In this document: positions 52,165 to 61,572 of the stretch, piece after piece
Layout: the number at the start of each line of letters is the position of its first letter
How positions within the stretch are numbered: position 1 is the first letter of the stretch
Assembly (NCBI GenBank): GCA_965219035.1
Contig: CBDCMR010000002.1
Location: 62,001-126,000 of the forward strand
DNA length: 64,000 bases
Direction: 5' to 3'
DNA from: CBDCKN01 sp965219035
GTDB lineage: Bacteria; Gemmatimonadota; Gemmatimonadetes; Longimicrobiales; Gaopeijiaceae
The notes under the pieces: model-generated
What the model saw: the letters and a program-made list of their open reading frames with translations, nothing else
Databases searched by the model: none
Told to the model about the DNA's origin: nothing
Program-made: the position numbers and the translations under genes

Positions 52165-53325
52165 ATGGGCAAACACGGCAGGAAACTCACCGCCGCCTTC
52201 GTGCGGAGCGTCCGGGAACCGGGCCTGTACTGGGACGAGCACGGCCTCGTGCTCCGGGTAAAGCCGTCCGGGTACAAGCAGTGGATCCAGCGGCTGTTCA
52301 TCCACGGCAAGCGCAGGGAGTTGGGGCTCGGTCCCGTCCGCCTCGTGACGCTGGCCGAGGCCAGGGACGCGGCCTTGGCCAACCGCAAGGTGGCCAGAGT
52401 GGGCGGGGATCCGAGGACGACGCAGCGGCGCTCGGTCCCGACGTTCGAGAAGGCGGCGGCCAAGGTGTTCGCGATGCACCGTCCGAACTGGACCGACAGG
52501 CACGCGGGCCAGTGGATGGCGACGCTGCGCGCGTATGCGTTTCCCGGGATCGGGCGGAAGCGGGTGGACCACATCTCGCCCGCCGACGTCATGGGGGTGC
52601 TGCTTCCGATCTGGAACGAGAAGCACCAGACGGCCAAGCGGGTGCGGCAGCGGATCTCGACGGTGATGCGGTGGGCCATCGCGCAGGGCTACAGGGTGGA
52701 CAACCCCGCGGGCGACGCCATCGGGGCGGCGCTACCCAAGCCACCCCGCGTCCAGAAGCACTACAAGGCGCTGCCCTACGAGGAGGTGGCCGAGGCGATT
52801 GAAGCGGTGCTCGGGTCCGAGGCGAGGGTGACGGTGAAGCTGGGATTCGAGTTTCTGGTGCTGACGGCCTGCCGGTCCGGCGAAGTGCGCGGGGCTTGCT
52901 GGGCGGAGATCGACTTGGAGGGCGGGGTGTGGACGATCCCGGCGGAGCGGATGAAGAGCCGCCGCGAGCACCGGGTGCCGCTGTCGGCGCGGGCGCGGGA
53001 GATTCTGGCCAGGGCGAAGGCGCACGCTCCCCGTTCGGAGTTGGTGTTCCCGTCCGCGCGGGGGCTGGTGCTGCCGAGCTTCGAGTTCGCCGGCCTGCTC
53101 AAGGCGCTCGGGATCGGGGCCGTACCGCACGGGCTCCGTTCGAGCTTCCGGGACTGGGCGGCGGAGCGGACAGACGCGCCGCAGGCGGTCATGGAGGCGG
53201 CGCTGGCGCACGCGGTGCGCAACCGGGTGGAGGCTGCCTACGCCCGCTCCGACCTGTTCGAACGCCGCCGCGTCCTGATGGAGCAGTGGGCGAGCTACTT
53301 GACTGGCGAGCGTCGAGACGCGTAG
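52165..53325 (+). CDS. P4-type tyrosine recombinase/integrase of cassette 2
   Basis: 386 residues, colinear with and very similar to the integrase at 2241. N-terminal DUF4102-like arm-binding domain (KLTAAFVRSVREPGLYWDEH), core-binding domain, then catalytic R (TACRSGEVRGAC), H-x-x-R (PHGLRSSFRDW) and Tyr (VEAAYARSDLFERR). Intact. It shares promoter and iterons with cassette 1, but the sequences have diverged enough that the copies are not a recent duplication. Its cargo is the lipoprotein at 53744. Confidence 0.93.
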   Translation: MGKHGRKLTAAFVRSVREPGLYWDEHGLVLRVKPSGYKQWIQRLFIHGKRRELGLGPVRLVTLAEARDAALANRKVARVGGDPRTTQRRSVPTFEKAAAKVFAMHRPNWTDRHAGQWMATLRAYAFPGIGRKRVDHISPADVMGVLLPIWNEKHQTAKRVRQRISTVMRWAIAQGYRVDNPAGDAIGAALPKPPRVQKHYKALPYEEVAEAIEAVLGSEARVTVKLGFEFLVLTACRSGEVRGACWAEIDLEGGVWTIPAERMKSRREHRVPLSARAREILARAKAHAPRSELVFPSARGLVLPSFEFAGLLKALGIGAVPHGLRSSFRDWAAERTDAPQAVMEAALAHAVRNRVEAAYARSDLFERRRVLMEQWASYLTGERRDA

Positions 53326-53743
53326 GCCGGTTCTCAGCAGCTCAATTGCGAGCCGTCGAGGCCCGATCCGTTGGGCGGGCCAAGGCCGTGGCCATCGATA
53401 GCCGCATGATTGAGATGGCCGCGGGCGATATCGCCAACGTTGGACTGCTGGCGCCCGCACCGCTCGTGCGGCGTGCCCGTCACCGTCAGCCAATTGAAGG
53501 CGCGGCTGCGGGTCACCTCGATGTCACGCCGGACGGTGAGGAGCCGGCCAAGCGTATGGGCCGAAGCCGGGGAGGCCCCGACCGACCGGCAGCCCGGCCC
53601 TCGACGCCTGGCATGAGGGAAGTTCGCTGGGCGGAAGTGGTGGAATCCGAACCGGCGGTTTAACGTTAGTGATGCGCGGCTGTCCACGCCGGTGGATAGA
53701 CCGTCACCCCACGACACATGACAGAAAAGAAGGAGTCGGTCTC
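53326..53743 (+). other. Intergenic, nothing recognised
   Basis: Open frames here lack recognisable motifs. Unlike cassette 1, I find no triple-hairpin module between integrase and cargo. Confidence 0.45.
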
Positions 53744-55045
53744 ATGCGAAAGCGCATCGTTTTTTCCGTCGCGGCGCTGATCGCCGTTCTTGCGACGCCG
53801 GGATGCAAAGAAAGTCCAACCACACCAAGTCCAACCACACCAAGTCCAACCACACCGCCGGAATTCGAGCCCGGGCCGCTGGGTGCAGTCACTTTGGAGG
53901 CAGGCGAGGCCGTGCGGATCCGCATGCTGCTTTCGGTCACGGTCGCGCCGTCGCTGGGGGCCGTGTCCCGGCACGGGGCCGAGTTCGCCGTCGAGGACAT
54001 GGGTCCCGTTCACGGGCGCCAGGTCGACCTGGGCGATCCGCTTGACACCAGTTGTTCGCCGGAAGGCGGCCGCGGAGGTGCGCTTGGAATCGTCGGGGAC
54101 CCGCAGGTGGCCGGCGTCATCGGAACAATCTGCTCGGCCGCGGCCGTGGCGGCGTCGCCCGTCATCAGCGACGCGGGCTTGGTCATGATTTCGCCGGCCA
54201 ACACCTCGCCGCGGCTCACCTCCGACCTGGCCGGCAACGCGAACCCCGACTATCACGCCGGTTACTTTCGCGTGTCGTCCAACGACCTCCACCAGGCACG
54301 CGCCCTCTCGGACTTCGTCTACAACCAGCTGGAGCTGCGGAGCGTGGCCACCGTTCACGACGGCGACCCCTACACGTCCGCCCTCGTGGCGGCGTTCGCC
54401 GACGCGTTTTCGGCCCTCGGGGGCAAAGTGCCGGCCCAGGCAGAAATCGAGAAGGGTGACACCGACATGAAGGAGGTTCTGGAGCAGTTCGCGGTCGCCG
54501 GCCCGGACGCCATCTTCTTCCCGCTGTTCATCACGGAGGGATCCGCCTTTGCCGTGCAGGCCCGGGCCTTCGACGGGCTTGAAGGGACGACCCTGATTTC
54601 AGCGGCCGCGCTGCTGGTCTCCGAGTTCCTGGAAACGCCGCAGTCGGAGGGGATCTACTTCGCGGGGCCGGAATCGGACTTTCGCTCAAACGTGAACGAG
54701 GTGACAGGACGGAGCGGGGAGCAGGTTCTCGCCGCGTTCGAGGCCAGGCACGGCGGGTTCCCCGGGTCACCCTATTGGGCGCACAGCTACGATGCGACCA
54801 CCATCCTCCTCTCGGCCATCGAGGCCGTTGCCGTGGAGGACGGTGACAGGCTGCACATAGACCGGGCGGCACTGCGCGAGCAGGTGGGGGCAACCGCTAT
54901 GAGCGGCCTGGTCGGGACGCTATCCTGCGACCGGTTCGGCGACTGCGGCACGGGACGGATGAACATCTACCACCACACGGACAGGAGCGTCACCGACGTT
55001 TCCAAGCTGCCGGTGGTCTACGTATACAGCCCCCCGAGCCGGTAG
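53744..55045 (+). CDS. Periplasmic binding-protein-like lipoprotein (branched-chain amino acid type), cargo of cassette 2
   Basis: 433 residues. The lipobox LATPGCKES is followed by a three-fold PTTPS linker. A type I periplasmic-binding (LivJ/ANF receptor-like) fold follows: GAEFAVEDM, GIVGDPQVAGVIGTICSAAA, GLVMISPANTSPRLT, YFRVSSNDLHQARALSDFVY, GPDAIFFPLFITEG and YWAHSYDATTILLSAIEAVA. GGAG lies 10 bases before the ATG. No permease or ATPase genes accompany it, so it acts with transporters elsewhere or as a sensor partner. It is the single large cargo gene of the cassette. Confidence 0.88.
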   Translation: MRKRIVFSVAALIAVLATPGCKESPTTPSPTTPSPTTPPEFEPGPLGAVTLEAGEAVRIRMLLSVTVAPSLGAVSRHGAEFAVEDMGPVHGRQVDLGDPLDTSCSPEGGRGGALGIVGDPQVAGVIGTICSAAAVAASPVISDAGLVMISPANTSPRLTSDLAGNANPDYHAGYFRVSSNDLHQARALSDFVYNQLELRSVATVHDGDPYTSALVAAFADAFSALGGKVPAQAEIEKGDTDMKEVLEQFAVAGPDAIFFPLFITEGSAFAVQARAFDGLEGTTLISAAALLVSEFLETPQSEGIYFAGPESDFRSNVNEVTGRSGEQVLAAFEARHGGFPGSPYWAHSYDATTILLSAIEAVAVEDGDRLHIDRAALREQVGATAMSGLVGTLSCDRFGDCGTGRMNIYHHTDRSVTDVSKLPVVYVYSPPSR

Positions 55046-55093
55046 GCGGGCCGGTTTCCGGGGATCGTCCCGGCGATCCGACGGCCACCGGGG

Positions 55094-55260
55094 CTACGTG
55101 GCGGGTTCGAGCGGATGCCGGTGTCCGGTCACCCGAAACTTGAAGCTCTTGTCGGGGCAGACCTTGGGCAGCGAACTCAGCTTGAGCCGGTAGTTTTCGG
55201 GCGCCAGTTCAAGCTCCAGGTGTTCGGCGGTTTTGGGGGGATTCCGCAACCCGAAGCGTA
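55094..55260 (-). pseudogene. Coding fragment abutting the right end of cassette 2
   Basis: The minus strand has a clean 55-codon frame to a TAG at 55094-55096 (FGLRNPPKTAEHLELELAPE, LSSLPKVCPDKSFKFRVTGH). It starts where the iterons at 55260 begin, so its 5' part is missing. Family not recognised. Confidence 0.45.
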
Positions 55261-55336
55261 AAGGGTGATCACAGGGGTGACGGAGGATCTTTTATGGAAT
55301 ACGTAACGCACAGTATATCATAGATTTACAGCTTAT
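55260..55336 (+). repeat. Right end of integrase cassette 2 (iterons plus AT-rich end)
   Basis: AAAGGGTGATC and GGGGTGAC (55260-55281), then AT-rich bases (TGGAATACGTAACGCACAGT...) ending where the decarboxylase fragment begins. It aligns with 7877-7953 including spacing. Confidence 0.6.
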
Positions 55337-55941
55337 ATGACGGCGGACTGGGCCTCCTCGGAGGCGTAGATGCGGCCGACGGGAGTCCCGAAGAGACCCT
55401 TCTCTCTCGCTTCGGGAAAGCAGGCTTCGCGCGCCGCTGAGAGCGCATACAAGGTGCTGGACGAGGCCGTGTCGTTGATCGCACCCTGGAACGCCCCCGG
55501 GAGCTCCACGAGTTCGCATAGCCAGTCGAGCGTGAGCTCCTCCAGCTCTGTGCCAGAAGGAGAGCTCCGCCACACCATGGCATTGACGTTGAGGGCCGCC
55601 GAGAGCATCTCGCCCAGGATCCCCGGACCCGATCCGGTGACCGCGAAGTAGGCGAAGAATCCGGGGTGATTCCAGTGCGTGATGCCGGGAAGGACTTTCG
55701 AGTCGAAGTCGTGGAGGATGTCCTCGAAGGGCTCGCCCCTCGACGGCGCTGAAGCCGGAAGGCTTTCGCGGATCTGGCCCGGAGAAACGGGAGGGACAAC
55801 AGGATAGGATCCGACTCCTCCGAGGTAGTCGGCGATCCAGTCCACCACCTCGTGCCCGTGCCTCCGGAACTCCTCCGGGGGCATGTCACCCACTCCTATC
55901 CCCCCCGCCGGGCTGGCTCCGGGGTGGCACGGCGTCGTCAT
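55333..55941 (-). pseudogene. Aromatic amino-acid decarboxylase, N-terminal fragment
   Basis: About 200 residues of a group II PLP decarboxylase: EEFRRHGHEVVDWIADYLGG, ITHWNHPGFFAYFAVTGSGP, GILGEMLSAALNVNAMVWRS and LPGAFQGAINDTASSSTLYA. It stops just after YASEEAQSAV, before the PLP lysine, because the cassette 2 right end replaces the rest. It is therefore inactive. It follows the RsbRD-like gene by 13 bases on the same strand. It is a different subfamily from the decarboxylase at 47407. Confidence 0.9.
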
Positions 55942-55954
55942 CGTCGGGGGCGGC

Positions 55955-56563
55955 TCAGTGGGCGTCGGCCGACAGCTCCTCCTCGATGGCCTGGAGCTGC
56001 TCTTCCACCTCCGTCACCAGCTGGGTGGTGGGCACCTTGGGGACGCCGCTCCCCTGGAAGAGAGCGAAGAAGAGGGCGTCGGTGTGCCCGATGCTCGCAT
56101 GCATGACGCCACTGTCAAGGAAGCGGTTGAGGCGCAGCGCGTCCGCGAGCGAAAACGCAGCGCCATACCGGCCCGGGGGCGCCTGGAACAAGAGTCGTAG
56201 GACGGCTTCCCGCAGAATCTGGAACTCCTCGACGATCTCCCCCGCTGCCAGTCCGCGCTGGGCCCCCAGCGACCCATAGAGCTCCGCGGCTTGTCTCCAC
56301 AGCGGAGCCACCTGTGCGCGATGCTGCCCGACGGCTTGCGGAAGCAGCCTGGTGAGGAACTCCAGGAACCGCTTGAGGAGCTGTTCCATTTCCGCGTCCA
56401 GGCTCGCGCGATGGCGAACCTCGTCGAGCCAATGTCGTAACAGGAATCCGGTCTGCTGCTCGAGCCACTCCCCGAGTCGACGGGTGCTGGATGATGTAGC
56501 GTGGGTTCGTGAGGGCGGTTGCGTGGGTTGGATCTCGGTCGGCTCGGCGACAGAATCCCTCAT
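55955..56563 (-). CDS. RsbRD N-terminal-like regulatory protein
   Basis: 202 residues, mostly helical: WLEQQTGFLLRHWLDEVRHR, LEFLTRLLPQAVGQHRAQVA, GLAAGEIVEEFQILREAVLR and LNRFLDSGVMHASIGHTDAL match the non-haem globin-like RsbRD_N sensor domain. These occur in stress-signalling proteins. There is no STAS or kinase domain here. It lies 41 bases after the large sensor kinase stop on the same strand, so it may be part of one signalling unit. Confidence 0.72.
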   Translation of the reverse strand: MRDSVAEPTEIQPTQPPSRTHATSSSTRRLGEWLEQQTGFLLRHWLDEVRHRASLDAEMEQLLKRFLEFLTRLLPQAVGQHRAQVAPLWRQAAELYGSLGAQRGLAAGEIVEEFQILREAVLRLLFQAPPGRYGAAFSLADALRLNRFLDSGVMHASIGHTDALFFALFQGSGVPKVPTTQLVTEVEEQLQAIEEELSADAH

Positions 56564-56604
56564 GATTCTCCAGAATGAGACAGGGAAGCTCGCAAACAGG
56601 TGTT

Positions 56605-59600
56605 CTAAGGTGCCGAATCCTCCTGCCCGTCGCCAGGTTCTGCAGAAAGATCGACCTCCGCCGCGTCGCCGGCGGTGGCGGCCTGCGCCTTCTCGCCCTC
56701 CACGTCTTCCCTCGGGGACGCCGCTTCCTCACCGTCTTCGTGCGCCGGCGTCCTCTCACTCCCCTCCTCGCGGGAATCATCCCAGGGTCTCAGTTGCAGA
56801 CGGATTACCGTGCCTTCTCCCCGACCGCTCTCCGCCGTCACGGTGCCACCCCAAGACTCGACTAGCTTGCGGACGATGGCGAGACCGAGTCCCGTACCCG
56901 TCGAGCGCGTGCTGAATTGCGGCTCGAAAATGCGGCCGAGAAGTTCGGGCGGGATGCCCGTGCCATCGTCGCGAACCCGCACCTCAACCTCGGTGGGAAC
57001 GGATACAGCCTCGATGACGACCTGACCGCCTTCCTCGATCGCCACACGCGCGTTTTCCAGCAGGTTGAGGAGCACCTCTTTGAATTCGGTCTCCCGCGCA
57101 CTCACACGGGGGAGGTCCTCGGGTACCCGGGCAGCGAAGCGCACCGGGCCTTCTTCCTCCACCCGGTAGAGGGTCAGCACGTCCTGAGCCAGGGATCCCA
57201 CATCGACCGGCTCAAGGGGAATCTCCCCGGCCGCGGCCGGCGCTCCGAATCGTGAAAAGCCACTCGCAATCTCGGCGAGGCGGTCGATCTCGCTCAAGAT
57301 CGCTCCCACATTGCGATCCAGGATGGGCTCGAAGTCCTCACGCTGATCCTGCCAAGCCCGGCGAATGTGTTGGACGCTCAGCTTGATGGGCGTGAGCGGG
57401 TTCTTGACCTCGTGAGCGACCTGACGGGCCATCTCACCCCAGGCCAGAATACGCTCCGTGCGAAGCTCGTCGGTCACATCTTCGATGGAGAGCACCACAC
57501 CACCGGCCCCCTGCCGGGAGATCTCCCTGGACCGGACTCGAATCCGGCGCTCGCCGAACTGGAACTCGGCCGTCGCCTCTCGAAGACCGTCCCGGAGACA
57601 CTTCTCAATCCACTGGACCAGCTCGGCACGTGTGCCCTCCAGCTGCGGCAGGGGCTCACCCACCTCCACCTGACCTCCGAGAACGGTCTGGGCCCTCGGG
57701 TTCACCAACGTGACGTCCCCCGACCGGTCGAGTGCCACGACGCCGGTGGCCGCCTCATCGACGATGGCCTGGGTCCGACGCGTCGTCCTGACCAGTTCCC
57801 TACGAGCTCGGCTGATACGAAGCACCATTCGATTGAAGGCCTGGAAGACCGACCCGAACTCGTCGGCCCGGGCTTCGGGAAGCTGCACGGCCAGGTTCCC
57901 GCCACCGACTCTCTCCGACGCAACCTGAAGCGTGCGGATCGGACTCGTGAGGGTCCTCCCGACGAGAAGGGCAAGCCCCAGCGACAGCCCGGCCCCCAGC
58001 AGAACCACGAAGGCGACCAGCTCGGCCACCTCTCTCTGCCGTAGCGCCGTGGCGCCGGCCTGAAGGGGCACCTGCGTCGCCACGACGTCTCCGTCCGGAA
58101 GCCTCCGGAACGCCATGAGATACTGCCGCCGGCCGAGATTTCCGAGAGCTGTCTCCAAGAGCTCTTCACGGCTTTCGAGCTGCTGGTTCACCTCGAACGG
58201 GATCCATCCGTCGTACAGACCCATCTCCACGAGGTCATCGACCGACCCACCACGAAGCTCCCCCGCCCGATACTCGAGTAGGTCGGCCCCCACCCGGCTG
58301 GAAAGGAGAGTCATGGAGCGCCCGGCCTGGTAATAGAAGGCAGCGGCGTCAGCAGCGATGCGCGCCGCAATGGTAGCAGCGGTACGTACGGTCGCTTGGG
58401 AGAGGGTGCGGAACGCCAGGCTTCCGAAGAGGGCGGCAGAGAGGACGAAGAACCCGAACAACGCCCAGGTAACGCGCGCGCGGAAGGAAGCGAACGGGTT
58501 CTTCCAGCTTCCGACCGCCGGCCGCCGGCCCACCAAGACGAACTGACCCAGTGTCCACAGAAGCAGGATGAGGGCCACATCGCCCAGAATCAGCAGGGCT
58601 CCCCTTGCGGTCGCCAGCAACGGCCCGGGCAAGTCGACCACGTACTGGGCGTCGAACCCTCCGTCGAGGAATGAGATGCTCTGGCGAGCCTCCCAGCCGT
58701 CGGACGTGCGAGCCCACTCCACCCGGTCCGTCTGGCTGGCTTCATCGCCCTGCAGAATGGGTACGAGCGTCAGCGGACTCTCGGTCGGCGCTGTCAGCCC
58801 CCCGAAGACGGGACCGAACGGGGACGTATTGGGAAGCTCCCGCCGGGCAGGAAGGACGCCGGTGAGCACCCTCCCCCCCCGTAGAGGCACCTGCATCATG
58901 TAGTTGGCGTCCCCGGCTGCGAAGCGACGAACGAAGGCGGGCTCGCCCTCGTGCGCCTGCTCGAGGAAGTCGTCGGCGCGTCCGGGGCGGCCACCATCAA
59001 CTCCGATGGTGATCTCGAATTCGGGCAGATCACCGGGAGACCACACTGTCAGCCAGACTCCCGAGCCCTCTTCCGCCAGACCGCTGCCGACCCAGCTCTC
59101 GTAGAGGAGCTCCAGGGGATCGGCGCCTCCAGCGTCCAGTGAATCCGCCGCGTCCACGAACCGGTGCAGGACGTATTCCAGATACGGATCGGCTGGCGTC
59201 CCGAGCCGGGCGAGCTGAAGCTCGGCCGAATCCATCCGCGCCTCCACGCGTGCAGCCCAAGCAACGACCAGAGCTGCCGAAGCACCCAGGACCGCTGCCG
59301 AGCTCCATGCCATCCAGATCCGGCGCCACCCTCGAAGACCGGTGAGGCCGTAAGCTGCCAGCGCCCCCGGAAGGAACCATGCGGCCGTGCTCCAGGCGGG
59401 CAATGAGCCTTCGACTCTCACCAACAGAGCACCCACCCCGGCGAGAACCAAAGCAATCGCCAGGGCCCCTAGGAGGGGAACCTCCGGGTGCGGCCGCCGT
59501 TTGGCTCGCTCGCCGAGTCGGAACGACGCCAGGCACAAGAGCGTGAGTACCAGTGCAAGGCCGATCTGGTACGCCACCCACTTCCCCTCCCCACCTGACA

Positions 59601-60813
59601 GGAGGGCTGGGCCGGCCCCGCCCAGGAGGAGGACAGAGGCCAACGGGAACGTGATGAGCACTCCCACACCGGAGGTGACCGGCCCGAGACGGGCGGCGGG
59701 CGGAAGGTGAGCCGCTGCCACGACCGCAGCGGCGACCGACACGAGCAGGACGCGCTCGAAGGTCACAGGCAACGGACCGGGAAGCACGAAATCAGCCGCG
59801 GTAAAGACGGGTAGCGATCCCATGGCCGCCCCCACCGGAACCAAGAACGCAAGACCCAGCGGCGTCAGCGCCGCCGCGGCCCGATCACCCTTCTCCACGC
59901 CCGCCGTGATGGCGAGGAGCAGCCACGCGATGACCGCCAGAGCTCCTACCACCCTCGACCAAAAGGTCCGGACGTCACGGAGTCTCTCCTCCTGCGTCGG
60001 TTGGACGATCGAAACGCTAAAGAGCGCCTCGTCCTCCCAGCGCAAGTCGCGAACGACGTCCCCAGTAGCCCGGTCTGCCCGAAGGATGCGGAGGTCCTCT
60101 CCCACCGCATCACGGAACGAGGTGACGAAGTCTCCTGGATCGGATTCCAAATTCCGCGGCAAGTTCGCCTTGATCAGCGCCGCCGCCATCGCGGTCCCGC
60201 CCTCGGGAATCGGCGCCGTGAAGTACAAGTAGCTGAAGAGGGGACGATCGCGGTAGAGGTAGCGGAGGTCTCCGTTCCTGAGCTCGGGCGGCACCATTCC
60301 CCGGTGCGTGCCGTCCCAGACGATGAAGTCGCCGCTCAGCCCGTAGATCGCGACCGCAGCCAGGCCGGTCCGCCGGCGGATGGCCCTCAGATCGTCGAGA
60401 AGGGTTGTGCCAGGGCCGTCGACCGCGAGATTCCCAATGCTTGTCACCGCCTCCTCGCCCGTGGTCAGTAACCGCTCGAGTCTCTGGTCGAGCGCGATCT
60501 CGGCGCGGGTGTTGCGGGCCTTCCAGTACGTATCGAAGTCCTGTGACACTCGCCGGCTCGCCTCGTGACCGACGAAGCCGGCCACGACCCCGGCGAGGAC
60601 AACGATGCCCGCCACCGCGTGGGCCACTCCGCGCCGGGGTCGAGCGGAAAAAACCGAGAGGGACGAAACGCTGGAAAACGCCAGCCAGCCGACCCCGGGC
60701 CACCGTGTCCATGCGGCAAGGCCGAGAACGCCGAGCCAGGGACCGGCCCGGGTGAACGCGAGCCAAGGACCGGAGGAGAGGAATGGAGCTGACGGCTGAT
60801 CCGGAGCGGTCAT
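56605..60813 (-). CDS. Very large NtrY-like membrane sensor histidine kinase
   Basis: 1,402 residues. About a dozen membrane helices in groups, with large extracytoplasmic stretches (about 80-290, 545-730 and 815-905). A HAMP domain (LTSPIRTLQVASERVGGGNL), a PAS domain (AIVDEAATGVVALDRSGDVT) and a HisKA domain with H-box AHEVKNPLTPIKLSVQHIRR follow. The ATPase has an N-box (LLNLLENARVAIEEGG), DDGTGIPPE and GTGLGLAIVRKLVESWGG. An acidic tail ends the protein. No response regulator is adjacent. The 5' end overlaps the divergent creatininase gene by 31 bases, so one of the two starts is probably further in. Confidence 0.92.
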   Translation of the reverse strand: MTAPDQPSAPFLSSGPWLAFTRAGPWLGVLGLAAWTRWPGVGWLAFSSVSSLSVFSARPRRGVAHAVAGIVVLAGVVAGFVGHEASRRVSQDFDTYWKARNTRAEIALDQRLERLLTTGEEAVTSIGNLAVDGPGTTLLDDLRAIRRRTGLAAVAIYGLSGDFIVWDGTHRGMVPPELRNGDLRYLYRDRPLFSYLYFTAPIPEGGTAMAAALIKANLPRNLESDPGDFVTSFRDAVGEDLRILRADRATGDVVRDLRWEDEALFSVSIVQPTQEERLRDVRTFWSRVVGALAVIAWLLLAITAGVEKGDRAAAALTPLGLAFLVPVGAAMGSLPVFTAADFVLPGPLPVTFERVLLVSVAAAVVAAAHLPPAARLGPVTSGVGVLITFPLASVLLLGGAGPALLSGGEGKWVAYQIGLALVLTLLCLASFRLGERAKRRPHPEVPLLGALAIALVLAGVGALLVRVEGSLPAWSTAAWFLPGALAAYGLTGLRGWRRIWMAWSSAAVLGASAALVVAWAARVEARMDSAELQLARLGTPADPYLEYVLHRFVDAADSLDAGGADPLELLYESWVGSGLAEEGSGVWLTVWSPGDLPEFEITIGVDGGRPGRADDFLEQAHEGEPAFVRRFAAGDANYMMQVPLRGGRVLTGVLPARRELPNTSPFGPVFGGLTAPTESPLTLVPILQGDEASQTDRVEWARTSDGWEARQSISFLDGGFDAQYVVDLPGPLLATARGALLILGDVALILLLWTLGQFVLVGRRPAVGSWKNPFASFRARVTWALFGFFVLSAALFGSLAFRTLSQATVRTAATIAARIAADAAAFYYQAGRSMTLLSSRVGADLLEYRAGELRGGSVDDLVEMGLYDGWIPFEVNQQLESREELLETALGNLGRRQYLMAFRRLPDGDVVATQVPLQAGATALRQREVAELVAFVVLLGAGLSLGLALLVGRTLTSPIRTLQVASERVGGGNLAVQLPEARADEFGSVFQAFNRMVLRISRARRELVRTTRRTQAIVDEAATGVVALDRSGDVTLVNPRAQTVLGGQVEVGEPLPQLEGTRAELVQWIEKCLRDGLREATAEFQFGERRIRVRSREISRQGAGGVVLSIEDVTDELRTERILAWGEMARQVAHEVKNPLTPIKLSVQHIRRAWQDQREDFEPILDRNVGAILSEIDRLAEIASGFSRFGAPAAAGEIPLEPVDVGSLAQDVLTLYRVEEEGPVRFAARVPEDLPRVSARETEFKEVLLNLLENARVAIEEGGQVVIEAVSVPTEVEVRVRDDGTGIPPELLGRIFEPQFSTRSTGTGLGLAIVRKLVESWGGTVTAESGRGEGTVIRLQLRPWDDSREEGSERTPAHEDGEEAASPREDVEGEKAQAATAGDAAEVDLSAEPGDGQEDSAP

Positions 60814-61526
60814 ATCAACTGAACCACCTGTCTTGGCACGAAGTTCGTGTATTTCTCGAGCGCGATCCGCGGCTCATTCTCCCTGTGGGCGCCCTCGATC
60901 ACCACGGACCCCACTTGCCGCTCGGCGCCAACACGCTCATCGCGGAGCGCGTGACCCTCACGCTCTCTGCCCGCCTGCACATTGTCGTCGCGCCAACTTT
61001 CCATTATGGCCTCACAAAGCCGGATTGGACGCCGTATCCGGGCACAAGCACCCTTCGCCGAAAGACCTTCCATCGTGCTATCAACGAGCTCCTCGCGAGC
61101 TGGGACGATCACGGAATCACCGAGGTGGTCGTGATCACGGCTCAGCGTCACGAACCGCACCTGGAGTCACTCCTCACGGCCCTCACCAGCACGTCGACGA
61201 CCGAAGTCGTGGACCTCATGACCATCGAGGTCGGAGACCTCGTCGAGGGTCGGCCCGTACACGAGCGCGGCGGAGAGCTGGAGACGTCCTTGCTCCTTTA
61301 TCTGGCTCCAGAGCTCGTCCGCATGGACCAAGCCGTAGACTATACAGACCACTCGGGCTCCTCTGGAAAGTACGTTCAAGGTCTGGTCACATCACCCCAC
61401 CCCGACTTCCGGGGCGTGGTGGGACGGCCGACGCTGGCCACCGTAGAGAAGGGGGAAGCCGTCTTCGAGCGCTACATCACGGTTCTCGAAGACGCACTTT
61501 CGCACGAATCGACAGTGGACCCATGA
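60783..61526 (+). CDS. Creatininase-family metal amidohydrolase
   Basis: 247 residues. The family core is visible: LSWHEVRVFLERDPRLILPV, GALDHHGPHLPLGANTLIAE (metal ligands), FHYGLTKPDWTPYPGTSTLR, and the late Glu in HERGGELETSLLLYL. In this family FHYG often reads GxS/GxxxxH; the exact substrate (creatinine, or peptide-like as in MftE) cannot be told. The first 12 or so residues overlap the divergent kinase gene. Confidence 0.85.
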   Translation: MELTADPERSYQLNHLSWHEVRVFLERDPRLILPVGALDHHGPHLPLGANTLIAERVTLTLSARLHIVVAPTFHYGLTKPDWTPYPGTSTLRRKTFHRAINELLASWDDHGITEVVVITAQRHEPHLESLLTALTSTSTTEVVDLMTIEVGDLVEGRPVHERGGELETSLLLYLAPELVRMDQAVDYTDHSGSSGKYVQGLVTSPHPDFRGVVGRPTLATVEKGEAVFERYITVLEDALSHESTVDP

Positions 61527-61572
61527 GGCCATACATCCGAACCGCACGCTGGGATCCGGTGTAGTGCGAGTC

